From: a virus
Length of the DNA: 40,756 nt
IMG/VR virus record: IMGVR_UViG_3300044699_000147
Span: 1-40,756 of that record
Direction: 5' to 3' (one strand)
A model generated the notes under the pieces. It was not told the DNA's origin and ran no database searches. It saw only the letters and a program-made list of their open reading frames with translations. The position numbers and the translations under genes are program-made. How positions within the stretch are numbered: position 1 is the first letter of the stretch; each line of letters starts with the position of its first letter. Positions 25,215-32,997 of the stretch are shown in pieces.

Positions 25215-26073
25215 TGCTGGCTCGCGTCGATCTCCGAAGCCCGCTCCTTCATCGCGTCGAGATAGACCTTGTAGACCTCGGCATTGCGCGCCGCGATCTG
25301 CTCGCGCATCGGCTTGGTGTCGACATGGATCTGGTCAGCTGCTCCTTGCTGGTCGAGCGCGCCATGCGCAGCGTAAGGCCCTCGATGAAGGCCATGTCCT
25401 CGTCGGCCTGCTTCCTCAATAGCTCGTCGCTCTTGGCGGCGGCGGCCGGCGGCCCTTGCTGGACATTGACCGTGCCTGCTGGACGTCGACCGTGGCATGG
25501 CTCGAATTGCCGCCCGGCGTGCGGAACGTGGTGTCCTGCTCGAGATCGGGATCGTCGCCGGTCTCCATGCCCAGCGCCTTGAGCAGCGCGTACTTGACCG
25601 CGTAGCTCATCGCCTTGCCCGGCCCCTTGTCGCTCTCGTCGATGCCGTAGCCGAAGCTCTGGACGTCAATGAAGTCGGCCGGCTCGTCGATGTTGACGAA
25701 GCGCACGGTCATGAACGCCTGGGTGCGGTTGCCGAACTGCTCGGTCTGCAGGATGGCGCGGATAGTAGAGCACGCCGTACTTGACCAGCACGGGGCGCAC
25801 CTGGCGGTCACCGCGTCGTGCGACACGATGGAGTAGCGCATGCCCTGGCGCTTCTCCTTTCTGCACGTAGTCGACCTCGAGCTGCACCGCGTTGAGGCGC
25901 TGCAGCACGTTGAGCTGGGCGGCGCCGCGCGACAAAGGCATCGGCCGCGCTGACCGGATCGGCCGCCGCCGCCGCCGCCGGAACCGGATCGTTATCGACC
26001 CGGAGCAGCGGGCTTGGCCTTCTTGGCCTTGGCCGGCTTGGGCGCGAGCACTTTCTCGATGTCATCGGGACAT
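25211..26073 (-). CDS. erf: ERF-family single-strand annealing protein, multiple apparent indels
   Basis: Promotes annealing of complementary strands in phage recombination. The core is unmistakable: [67 protein letters not shown] and [20 protein letters not shown]. The start is ATG 26073 behind GGAGACGAC, giving [20 protein letters not shown] once an extra C near 26062 is removed. Further single-base shifts occur near 25990-25940, 25850, 25775, 25470 and 25340. The C-terminus ([20 protein letters not shown]) ends at 25211. Joined length about 287 aa. It sits directly behind the exonuclease gene, the classical nuclease plus annealing-protein pair. Confidence 0.85.
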
Positions 26074-26115
26074 TGTCGTCTCCTGGGTTTCGGTTCTTGG
26101 GCGCGGGCGGGTCCT

Positions 26116-26965
26116 TCACTTCAGCAGGCGCACCCGCTTGGCGCCGTTCTTGGCGATGCCGACGGTGATGCCGAAGCCCTCGACGATCTTGGCGTCGACG
26201 GGCAGCTCGAGCAGCTTGAGCTCGGCCAGCGCCTTCTCGTGCAGCTCGGCCGCGGCCCAGGTGTCGACGATCTGGCCGGCAGCCGCGGCCCAGGCGTTGG
26301 CGATCGGCCAGGTCCGCAGCTCGGCCTCGCCATAGGCGCGCTTGGGATCGAGCTTGGGTCCGGCGATGACGACTCGGCGCCGTCGGGCGGCGTGTCGTCG
26401 GCCAGGTGCTTGGCGAAGCGGTTGAGCCGGCCCAGCAGCAGCGTGAGCTGGTCCTCGCTGGGCGTGACCCGGAAGGTCTGCCACTCCTGCAGGCCGTAGA
26501 GGCAGGAGAAGTCGATCCAGGGCAGGCCGGTGAGCAGGCAGTAGTGCGCGCCCTGCCAGAAGTTGCGCTCGACTACCGCCTCGGGCGGGTTCCACTCGCT
26601 GACGGCGCCGGTGTGCTTGCTCTCGAACACGCCCCACTTGTCGGCCTCGGTGACCAGTCCGTCGAGATGGCCGACCATCCACTTGAAGCTCTTGCTTCGG
26701 AGCTTGATGCCCAGGCTGTCCTCGCCGACCACGTCGTAGTCGACCTGGACGCCGCCGGTGGGCCGCGGATCGTAGACCGTGCGCCCGGTCTTGTACTTGT
26801 AGTAGAGGCGGTTCACCTTCTCGGTCGCCAGCCCGATCATCGCGGGCAGGTACATGCGCAGGTCCCGGGCTCCTTGCGCCCGGTGTGCTCGCGCCACACG
26901 TCGAGGCCCTCGCCGGCCATGATGCGCCGGGCATCGCTGCCGCTGATCTCCAGGTTATCCACCAT
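26116..26965 (-). CDS. YqaJ / lambda-exonuclease-like PD-(D/E)XK nuclease, two apparent indels
   Basis: Probably resects DNA ends for the ERF protein. ATG 26965 begins NLEISGSDARRIMAGEGLDV; the frame shifts near 26868 and continues DLRMYLPAMIGLATEKVNRL. Catalytic positions are visible: Glu in GLATE, Asp in WMVGHLDGLV and the E-x-K of GVFESKH, as in the RecB/YqaJ nuclease fold. Then WNPPEAVVERNFWQGAHYCL and WIDFSCLYGLQEWQTFRV follow. A second shift near 26368 joins the end (AGPKLDPKRAYGEAELRTW to RVRLLK). Joined length about 282 aa. GGGCGGGTCCT on the plus strand abuts its stop. Confidence 0.82.
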
Positions 26966-27252
26966 TGTCGGTCTTGCCTTTCTTGCGATTGCTGGCCGCG
27001 TATTCCTCGACCATCAGCGGAAGTTCTGCTGCAGGGCACGCAGGAGCCATGTGACGCACATCGGGTCTGAGACAGCCCATGATCTTGGCCGCGGCCGAGA
27101 GCAGGACGTTGGCGATGGCGCCGGGGCTGATCTCAGCCTCGAAGCAGATCGTCACCGCTGTCTCGATGGCGCGGATTGCCTGACGCAGTTCGGCCCTGCT
27201 CGCGCGGCGACAGATCATCGAGCGGTTCGGGCGGCGGAATGTCGCTGTTCAT
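26955..27252 (-). CDS. Hypothetical protein upstream of the nuclease, one apparent indel, about 98 aa
   Basis: From ATG 27252 the frame reads SDIPPPEPLDDLSPREQ, then shifts near 27190 to AELRQAIRAIETAVTICFEA, ISPGAIANVLLSAAAKIMGC and ends NRKKGKTDNGG at 26955, overlapping the nuclease start by 11 bases. The Shine-Dalgarno GGAGG lies just upstream, followed by the repeated junction motif before the ATG. Mostly helical, with a Cys in each helix region. Family not recognised. Confidence 0.6.
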
Positions 27253-27301
27253 TGGGCGGGACCTCCAGGGCTCGGAAGGGTACTGCAAGCGTGCAGGACA
27301 G

Positions 27302-27796
27302 TCACGCCTGGCGCGTGGCGGTGGCATAGGCCTTGAGGCGCAGATAGTCGCTCTCCTCGACGAGCTCGGGCGCGGTGCCGGCGGCGCGCGCCGCCTCGTA
27401 GTCGACGAACTCCATCGAGGACGGAAAGCGCGTGCCGTGCGGTGTCTTCTGCCACACCGCGATGCGCGGCACCCGGACCTTGGGCTGGATGCCCGGCGGC
27501 GGCCCGGCAAGGCTCTTTGTCCCTGCCGCCTTGGCCTGTAGCCAGCTACGCTCGCCCTCGAGCCAGCGCTGCCAGACGTGCATCCAGCGCGCGCTGCGGC
27601 TGGCGACATAGTGCTGGCGGAACTTGGCCGCCTCCTTGGCGATGTCGAGATCGGGATAGAGCGCCTGGGCGCCCTGGCGGGTGTCGGCGTCGGGGAAGGT
27701 CTCCGGCAGAGGCTCGACCTGGGCCGGATGGTCGCAGGTGCTGCGGCTCGGGGCTACGCCCGCACCGCAGACGGGGCATAGCCAGCCGTGCTGCAT
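27302..27796 (-). CDS. Zinc-ribbon protein with replication-factor-like helix, 164 aa
   Basis: ATG 27796 gives WLCPVCGAGVAPSRSTCDH, a likely zinc site. The middle segment (LYPDLDIAKEAAKFRQHYVA, then RWMHVWQRWLEGERSW) resembles the C-terminal motif of phage replisome-organiser and DnaT/O-like proteins (acidic-helix, F-x-x-Y/H, W-x-x-W-x-x-W), which contacts the helicase loader. The C-terminal half (VRVPRIAVWQKTPHGTRF, SMEFVDYEAARAAG) is unassigned. A role in recruiting host replication proteins is a hypothesis based on this motif and on neighbouring recombination genes. The frame open upstream of 27796 is shadow. Confidence 0.65.
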   Translation of the reverse strand: MQHGWLCPVCGAGVAPSRSTCDHPAQVEPLPETFPDADTRQGAQALYPDLDIAKEAAKFRQHYVASRSARWMHVWQRWLEGERSWLQAKAAGTKSLAGPPPGIQPKVRVPRIAVWQKTPHGTRFPSSMEFVDYEAARAAGTAPELVEESDYLRLKAYATATRQA

Positions 27797-27804
27797 GCTG
27801 TCCT

Positions 27805-28239
27805 CTAGGGTGGCTTGAGGGTGAACACCGGAGGTTTCGGGCGGGGCCTCCGACGGCGCCGCCGGTCGATCACGAACTCGTGGACCTTGAGCTTGTAGAT
27901 CGCCTCGAACAGCTTCTTCTTGAGCCGATACTCGGGCAGCTTGCGCGTCATCTTGCTCTTGACGTCCTCGACCACGACCCGGCCGTCGGCCGTGACGTAC
28001 TGGAAGTCGGGGATGAAGTCGCAGATGTGGACGCCGGCGACCACGATCTCGTAGCGCTTGTGGATCTCGATATCGCGGATCTCCTTGAGCCGCTCGCGGA
28101 TCTTGAGCTCGCACCAGTGGCGGTGCTCGGTCTGGCTGTCGAAGATCTCGTTCTGGTCGATGACCTTGCGGCGCTGGCCGGCCCGGGTCTTCCGGCTCAG
28201 CGGCCCGATCACCAGGGCAGGGTCAGCTGTGTCGGGCAT
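27805..28239 (-). CDS. DUF1064 family protein (nuclease-like fold), 144 aa
   Basis: ATG 28239. The family signature is clear: FDSQTEHRHWCELKIRERLK, EIRDIEIHKRYEIVV, then HICDFIPDFQYVTADGRVVV and EDVKSKMTRKLPEYRLKKKL. The arrangement E, then D in DFIPDF, then E-D-V-K is that of a PD-(D/E)XK-type active site; DUF1064 proteins in phages are thought to be endonuclease-like, possibly acting on branched DNA. The C-terminus is very basic (DRRRRRRPRPKPP), as expected for DNA binding. The start overlaps the upstream HTH gene by 31 bases. Confidence 0.82.
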   Translation of the reverse strand: MPDTADPALVIGPLSRKTRAGQRRKVIDQNEIFDSQTEHRHWCELKIRERLKEIRDIEIHKRYEIVVAGVHICDFIPDFQYVTADGRVVVEDVKSKMTRKLPEYRLKKKLFEAIYKLKVHEFVIDRRRRRRPRPKPPVFTLKPP

Positions 28240-28475
28240 GGGCGGCGCTGGCGTGGCGGGGGAACGACGGCAAGCCTGGCGCCGATTGCCTCGGCCCAGC
28301 ATACGGCCAGGAACAAAGAGGGGCGCTTGTCGTCGCACTCCCAGCGTGACGCGAGGCTGTCGGTGACGCCGATGCGCAAGGACAGCTCCCGCACCGAGAT
28401 CCGGCGGCCGGTGCGCCACCGGCGCAGTTCGTCGACCAGGTCATAGTACGGGCTACCTGTCCTTGGCATGGGCAT
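28209..28475 (-). CDS. HTH transcriptional regulator (XRE-like), 88 aa
   Basis: Residues 10-55 read as a Cro/CI-type helix-turn-helix: YYDLVDELRRWRTGRRISVR, ELSLRIGVTDSLASRWECDD, with the recognition helix around DSLASRWE. The rest (FLAVCWAEAIGARLAVVPPP) is short, with no dimerisation domain. It follows directly after a second HTH gene (28453), overlapping it by 23 bases, so the two are co-expressed. A regulator of the early operon is likely; the operator is unknown. Confidence 0.72.
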   Translation of the reverse strand: MPMPRTGSPYYDLVDELRRWRTGRRISVRELSLRIGVTDSLASRWECDDKRPSLFLAVCWAEAIGARLAVVPPPRQRRPCPTQLTLPW

Positions 28476-28680
28476 GGGCAGGGCTCCGCTGGCGGCGGCG
28501 CATCGCCAGCTCCTGGATCGCGACGATGACGCGCCGGGCGCTGCTCTCGCCCATCAGCGTCGTCCGGGTGGTCCAGCGATAATACTGCGAGTCGGAGATG
28601 CCCGCGTGCAGAACGGCGGTCTTGAGATTGACCCCGGTGCGGTCGGCCAGCACCAGGACCTGGTCGAGATAGGTCTGCAT
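28453..28680 (-). CDS. HTH DNA-binding protein, 75 aa
   Basis: A small helical protein with a helix-turn-helix-like core: YLDQVLVLADRTGVNLKTAV, LHAGISDSQYYRWTTRTTLM. The segment AGISDSQYYRW matches the turn and recognition helix of phage repressor-like folds. The C-terminus is basic (AMRRRQRSPAHAHAKDR). It is the upstream partner of the 28209 regulator. Whether it acts as repressor or as a Cro-like protein cannot be told. Confidence 0.68.
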   Translation of the reverse strand: MQTYLDQVLVLADRTGVNLKTAVLHAGISDSQYYRWTTRTTLMGESSARRVIVAIQELAMRRRQRSPAHAHAKDR

Positions 28681-28718
28681 CCGGCCGGATCATGCTGCAC
28701 GGATGCGAGCCGGGTCAA

Positions 28719-30179
28719 TCAGAGTCTGGCATAGATGGGCACCCAGCCCTTGGGCCGGTGCTTCCAGATGCGCTCGACCAGCTGCTCCTTGGTGATCTCG
28801 CCCTCGACCTTGAGCTTGAGCGCCTTGGCCTCGGCGTCGAGCATGACGCGCGGCAGGCGCTTGAGCATCGCCTTGGGCCACTCGATCACCGAGAGGTCCA
28901 TGGTCTTGGCGAGGTGCTTGCGCAGCGCGGGCTGGTCGCTCCAGTGGATGTAGGCGGCGACCTGGGCCGCCAGGCTCTCGTCCTTCACGACCTTCTCCAG
29001 CAGCGTGCGGGCCAGCGCCTTGAGGTCCGGGTTCTTCTCGTCGCGCAGGTCGCGGTGGTTGAAGCTGACAATCAGCCCGAGATTGTCGGCGAGCTCCTGC
29101 GGCCGCTTGGCCATGTGGACGATCAGGGCGAGGCGGTGGAGCTGCTCGAGGTCCTGGCCGAAGGCGGCGCTGATCTCGCCGGCGTTGACCGGCTCGCCCT
29201 TGGCGAGCTTGTCCTTGGTCGCCTTCTTGGCCTTGGCCTTCTCGGCCTGGCGCTCGCTCTGCAGCGACACCGAACGCCGCATGTGGATCTCGCCGGTGTG
29301 CTCGACCCAGCACACCAGGCCGACGCCCTTGGTCTCGCCGTCGGCCGCGGCGCGGTACTGCTGGTAATAGCCCTCGTCCGGGCGGAACACGGTGAAGGCG
29401 TAGTCGTGCGCGTTCTGGACGCGCACCATCTCCTCGCCCAGCCAGCGCAGCTGTGCCTCCATCGCCGCCTTGGTGTCGACGTAGTAGGCGCCCATTGGCT
29501 TGCCGAACTCGTCTTCGTCGAACAGGTCCTCGGTGACCCGCAGGTCCTCGAGGAAGCGCGCGTGCTTGACGTAGAAGCGCGGCGCCTCGCGCTCGAACTG
29601 GTGCGCGGCGCGCTCGACGTCCATGTCCATGTCCTTGGCGAGCTTGAGCGCCTTGGCGACCTCCTTGCCGCCGGCCAGCCGGGCGAGCGCCACGGCGTCG
29701 GTGTACTCGATCTTGCCGGCGCGGTAGAGCTCACGTGCCTTGGCCGGCAGCGCCGCCAGGATCAGGCGTTGCTTGACGAAGCGCTCGCTGACGTTGAACG
29801 CGGCGGCAACCGCCGGCAGGTTCTTGCCCGCGCCGGCGAGCTTGGCGAACGCCTCGCACTCGTCGAGCGGGTGCATGTCGAGGCGCGTGACGTTCTCGGC
29901 CAGGCTGATCTCGAGCAGCTTGTCGTCGTCGAGGCCAGCCGGCAGGACGCTGCAGGGGATCGGCGTCGCCGGATCGCCGTGGACGTGATTCAGCGCGACC
30001 AGGCGGCGGTTGCCGGCGACGACCTCGTAGGTGCCGGCGCCGTTGGGCCGCACGATCAGCGGCTCGAGCAGGCCGTGCGCCGCGATCGAGGCGACCAGGT
30101 CGTCGACCCGGACGTCGCCGCGCCGCACGTGCCCGGGCCACGAGGCCAGCTTGTTCAGCGCGATGTGCTCAACCTGCAT
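28719..30179 (-). CDS. ParB-like nuclease/CTPase-domain protein, 486 aa
   Basis: The N-terminus has the ParB/Srx fold: IALNKLASWPGHVRRGDVRV, HGLLEPLIVRPNGAGTYEVV, then AGNRRLVALN (residues about 55-64, a GNRR form of the ParB GERR box) and SLAENVTRLDMHPLDECEAF. A helix-turn-helix follows (LPAVAAAFNVSERFVKQRLI). The remaining 280 residues are charged and helical with no domain I recognise; the end is WKHRPKGWVPIYARL. There is no ParA gene. Long ParB-like proteins of this type are common on plasmids. It may bind an array in this phage (see the pentamer array), act in segregation or regulate genes. The gene is intact. Confidence 0.82.
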   Translation of the reverse strand: MQVEHIALNKLASWPGHVRRGDVRVDDLVASIAAHGLLEPLIVRPNGAGTYEVVAGNRRLVALNHVHGDPATPIPCSVLPAGLDDDKLLEISLAENVTRLDMHPLDECEAFAKLAGAGKNLPAVAAAFNVSERFVKQRLILAALPAKARELYRAGKIEYTDAVALARLAGGKEVAKALKLAKDMDMDVERAAHQFEREAPRFYVKHARFLEDLRVTEDLFDEDEFGKPMGAYYVDTKAAMEAQLRWLGEEMVRVQNAHDYAFTVFRPDEGYYQQYRAAADGETKGVGLVCWVEHTGEIHMRRSVSLQSERQAEKAKAKKATKDKLAKGEPVNAGEISAAFGQDLEQLHRLALIVHMAKRPQELADNLGLIVSFNHRDLRDEKNPDLKALARTLLEKVVKDESLAAQVAAYIHWSDQPALRKHLAKTMDLSVIEWPKAMLKRLPRVMLDAEAKALKLKVEGEITKEQLVERIWKHRPKGWVPIYARL

Positions 30180-30570
30180 TGGTGTCCTCCCTGGAATTGT
30201 CGATCGTGCCGCCGGCGGCGAGCCAGCGCATGCGCGCCGCGACCATCTCCTTGGTGATCTTGCTCGGCGACGTTCGATAGTAGGTGCTGTTGTGGAATAG
30301 CCACTTGGCCTCATCATTGGTGATCTCGAAGATCTGGCATGCGGCGTTGAAGCCGCAGACCGGCTCGTATCGGATCTTGATCGTGTCCGACCATGCGATC
30401 AGACCGAACATCTCGTGAAGCGCCATCCAGCCCAGCGCGCACGCTGCGGTGCCGCACGGCTCGCCGGGCTGTTCGTACTCGATGAAGGTCGTGATATCGA
30501 AGCGTTCGTTTGCCTTGAGCTCGAGCTGCTCGAGGAACTCGGCGCCCTCGATCAATTGTTCGGTGTTCAT
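30169..30570 (-). CDS. Hypothetical protein with CGTAACALGW motif, 133 aa
   Basis: ATG 30570 lies behind GGAG with good spacing; an ATG at 30585 in frame would put GGAG inside the gene. The key segment is EPCGTAACALGWMALHEMF, a Cys-Gly-Thr-x-x-Cys-x-x-Gly-Trp motif seen in many uncharacterised phage proteins. The rest is mixed alpha/beta (FDITTFIEYEQPG, IFEITNDEAKWLFHNSTYY). Base use is less GC-biased than neighbours, hinting at a separate origin. It overlaps the ParB-like start by 11 bases. Confidence 0.7.
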   Translation of the reverse strand: MNTEQLIEGAEFLEQLELKANERFDITTFIEYEQPGEPCGTAACALGWMALHEMFGLIAWSDTIKIRYEPVCGFNAACQIFEITNDEAKWLFHNSTYYRTSPSKITKEMVAARMRWLAAGGTIDNSREDTNAG

Positions 30571-30621
30571 CTGCTTCCGCTCCATAATCTCGTTGCGACA
30601 TTTGAGACCCGGGCGGGACCT

Positions 30622-31662
30622 TCACGGAGCCGCCGCCGCCGCCGCCGAAAGCGTCGCGCGCTCGCGCGCCTTCTCCACGAGATAGCCGGTGCGCTTCTCG
30701 GCCTGGGAGGCGGCCCACACCAGGATGGCGGGATCGGCCTTGAGCACCGCGCAGTAGGATTGGAGATAGCCGACGTGCTGGAGTTCCTGGCTCGGTGGCA
30801 GGCCGAACGCCGCCATCGCCATGGCGCTGGTGAACTCGGCGCAGAGCTCCTCGCGGGCGTAGGCGGCGAGCTGCTCGGTGCGGGTGTCGCCGCGGGGCTC
30901 GCGGCCGACCCGCGTAGGATTGCCGGCGGCGTGGCCGGCCTCGTGCAGCAAGGTCGCCAGATAGGCGTCCTCGCCGACGAAGGCCTTGAACGGCGGCATG
31001 CCGATCTGGTCGAGCCGCATGTTGTAGTGCGGCATGTCGTGGGTCACGACGCCGCCGGCGAGCTTCATCTCCTCGATCGCGGCGACGATCTCGGCCGGCA
31101 CGCATTCGGGCGTCCACGGCCCGGTCGCGACCGCGGCCGCCTCCTTGAGGTCTGGCGGCAGGTTGGCGATCTGGGCGACGTTGAACACCGGGTAGGTGCG
31201 CCCGAAATACGAGCGCTTCTCCTCGGCGCCCGGCGTGCCCAGCGGCACCTTCCTGCCGTCGCGCACCCAGCGGCTGCCCTCCTTGAACACGATGACATGA
31301 CAGGGCTCCTGGCCGTGGCAGCGCCAGTCGTCGGGGCTCATCGGGATGGCGCCGGAGACGTGCAGCAGGCGCGGGCCGTCCGGGTCCTTGCCCGGGTTCA
31401 TGTCCTTGAGCTGGTTCATGGTAAGGAAGGCCGGGCTCTGCCAGCCGTTGGCCCACATCTCGAGCTCGAGCAGGAAGCGGTTGATGCCGGTGTAGACGCC
31501 CTTGAAGTTGTCGCGCACCCGGCGCACGACGTTGAAGGGCGGGCCGCCCTTGCGCTGGTAGGGGCAGATCCAGGGCACCTTGCCGTGCTCGAGCTGGTCC
31601 GCGATGCGCAGTGCCACGCGCGCGCACAGTGCCTTGACGCTGTCGCCGTAGACGATGGCCAT
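30622..31662 (-). CDS. ardC: ArdC-type antirestriction protein, 346 aa
   Basis: ATG 31662 follows AACCTGGAGG. The N-terminal ssDNA-binding part is typical of ArdC (VALRIADQLEHGKVPWICPY, GVYTGINRFLLELEMWANGW, FLTMNQLKDMNPGKD). The C-terminal zincin metalloprotease-like domain has HEAGH at residues 240-244 and YAREELCAEFTSAMA, with the third-ligand Glu near 271, as in ArdC/TraC primase-type proteins. ArdC protects incoming DNA from restriction and is a typical plasmid and phage defence-evasion gene. The C-terminus is a poly-Ala run. The pentamer array lies in the 5' leader region, and GGGCGGGACCT abuts the stop. Confidence 0.87.
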   Translation of the reverse strand: MAIVYGDSVKALCARVALRIADQLEHGKVPWICPYQRKGGPPFNVVRRVRDNFKGVYTGINRFLLELEMWANGWQSPAFLTMNQLKDMNPGKDPDGPRLLHVSGAIPMSPDDWRCHGQEPCHVIVFKEGSRWVRDGRKVPLGTPGAEEKRSYFGRTYPVFNVAQIANLPPDLKEAAAVATGPWTPECVPAEIVAAIEEMKLAGGVVTHDMPHYNMRLDQIGMPPFKAFVGEDAYLATLLHEAGHAAGNPTRVGREPRGDTRTEQLAAYAREELCAEFTSAMAMAAFGLPPSQELQHVGYLQSYCAVLKADPAILVWAASQAEKRTGYLVEKARERATLSAAAAAAP

Positions 31663-31698
31663 GTCGGCCTCCAGGTTGTCGTTGCCGTCGAAAGAAAG

Positions 31699-31724
31699 GG
31701 GCGGGACCTCCGCAGGCCCCGCCC
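31699..31724. terminator. GC hairpin between pentamer array and ArdC
   Basis: GGGCGGG (31699-31705) pairs with CCCGCCC (31718-31724) over a 12-base loop. It includes the repeated junction motif GGGCGGGACCT. There is no U-run on either side, so attenuation or mRNA protection is as likely as termination. Confidence 0.45.
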
Positions 31725-31735
31725 TCCCGCGGCTC

Positions 31736-32030
31736 GCCGGACCACACCGTGCCATGCCGTGCCGCGCCTTGCCTCGCCGTACCCAGCCCGGCCTCGCCTT
31801 GCCGTGCCACGCCGTATCCCGGCTTGCCAAGCCACGCCGAGCCCTGCCGGACCGTGCCACGTCGCACCATGGCTAGCCTCGCCAGACCACGCCGCAGCTT
31901 GCCCAGCCGCGCCTCGCCAGACCTGACCACGGTCTGGCATGCCGGACCCAGCCGGACCACGCCCGGCCCCGCCCGGCCATAGCCGGCCCAGCCACACCCG
32001 GCCATGGCGAACCGTGCCTAGCCTGGCCTT
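31736..32030. repeat. Degenerate pentamer array, consensus RCCNN (NNGGY on minus strand), about 59 units
   Basis: From 31741 to 32030 the sequence can be cut into 58 consecutive pentamers without one insertion or deletion. About 49 of 58 fit (G/A)CC followed by any two bases, and one more unit precedes. The two variable bases differ freely from unit to unit. It fills the gap between the 32030-32668 gene and ArdC. A 5-bp period is not a multiple of three, so it cannot be explained by protein coding, although open frames cross it. On the strand sense to the early mRNA it is a run of GG every five bases. Confidence 0.9.
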
Positions 32031-32668
32031 CACGCCGACTCGATGTCGGTCGTGAAGCTCGTGCAGATGAAGCGCCCGAAGCCCGGCCGGAAATCGCCGA
32101 CCCCGATCAGCCTGCCGGCATCGAACAGCAGGAGATTGAGGAAGGCGGGGCTGACGTATTCGGGCAGCATCACCTGGAATTGCATCTCGACTTTCCAGCC
32201 GGCGAGGAAGGCCGGCCGGGTGCGCGTGATCGCCGACTGGCCGACCCGCACGCGCCGGCGGTCCGCATAGTCCCAGGTCTCGGTGCCGAGCGAGGCCATC
32301 GCCGTCAGCGGCACCACCGCGGCCTTGATGATGTCCATCGCCGACTTGCGCGGGGAGCGCGGATCCTGGCGGAACTTCGCTGCGTGGATGATCGCCTGGC
32401 GCACGTACTCGCCGGGCAGGCACAGCATGTTGTTGCGATCGCGCCAGACATAGGTCTCGACGTCGTCGGTCTTCTTGGCCCGCGAGCCCTTGACCGCATC
32501 GGTCTTGGCCTGCACCGCGTCCGGGTTGTAGCGGTGGAACAGGATGTCGGCGATGCCCTCGAGCTTGACGTCGGCGATGTAGGGCCGCTGCATCATATAG
32601 ACGCTGTCGCCGCCGTTGGTCGGGGACTCGCCGCCGATCGCGGTGGCGGTGTCTTTCTTCTTCGGCAT
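32030..32668 (-). CDS. Phage protein with GVGDFRPGFGRF motif, 212 aa
   Basis: ATG 32668 follows AACCTGGAGA. Residues 30-50 read ADVKLEGIADILFHRYNPDA, then YVWRDRNNMLCLPGEYVRQA, IIKAAVVPLTAMASLG, ARRRVRVGQSAITRTRPAFL-type sequence, and at the end LLLFDAGRLIGVGDFRPGFG followed by RF. This combination, with the GDFRP-x-FGRF signature, is one I have seen in other phage and mobile-element proteins without known function; the alternation of short strands and helices suggests an RRM-like alpha/beta fold, but that is inference. Pentamer array begins right at its stop. Confidence 0.7.
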   Translation of the reverse strand: MPKKKDTATAIGGESPTNGGDSVYMMQRPYIADVKLEGIADILFHRYNPDAVQAKTDAVKGSRAKKTDDVETYVWRDRNNMLCLPGEYVRQAIIHAAKFRQDPRSPRKSAMDIIKAAVVPLTAMASLGTETWDYADRRRVRVGQSAITRTRPAFLAGWKVEMQFQVMLPEYVSPAFLNLLLFDAGRLIGVGDFRPGFGRFICTSFTTDIESA

Positions 32669-32702
32669 CTTAATTCTCCAGGTTGGGGGCGGCGGCGGCG
32701 GC

Positions 32703-32990
32703 TCAACAGTCGTTGACCGGCAGCAGCGGCGCCGCCCGAGCCATCCACTCGTCGAAGTCGGACTGATGGTGCTCCGCCAGCGGCACCCGGCCGAAACCCA
32801 CCACGATCTCGGCGCCGCAGCCGCGGCATTGCCAGAGGTCGGCGCGCCACAGCTTGTAGGGCCGCCAGCGCTCGGGCTCCGCCAGGCCCGGCGTGGCCTC
32901 GTTGGTATCGGGCATGTTCTCGAGCACGGCGACGCCGTTGCGCTTCGGCTTGAAGAAGCGCTGACAAGGCACGCATACGGGCTTGGGCAT
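32703..32990 (-). CDS. Zinc-finger-like protein, 95 aa
   Basis: Two Cys pairs frame the protein: VCVPCQRFF at the start and QCRGCGAEIVVGF in the middle. They probably bind one zinc. The acidic C-terminal part (EHHQSDFDEWMARAAPLL) follows. Two other small zinc-ribbon proteins (35083, 37420) are encoded in the same operon. Function unknown. A (GCC)n tract lies in the short gap before the next gene. Confidence 0.65.
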   Translation of the reverse strand: MPKPVCVPCQRFFKPKRNGVAVLENMPDTNEATPGLAEPERWRPYKLWRADLWQCRGCGAEIVVGFGRVPLAEHHQSDFDEWMARAAPLLPVNDC

Positions 32991-32997
32991 GGCGGCC

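Noticed and set aside
31736-32030. The pentamer array as a CRISPR array or coding minisatellite
   Set aside because: There are no 25-40 bp repeats with unique spacers, no cas genes, and the 5-bp period is not a codon multiple.
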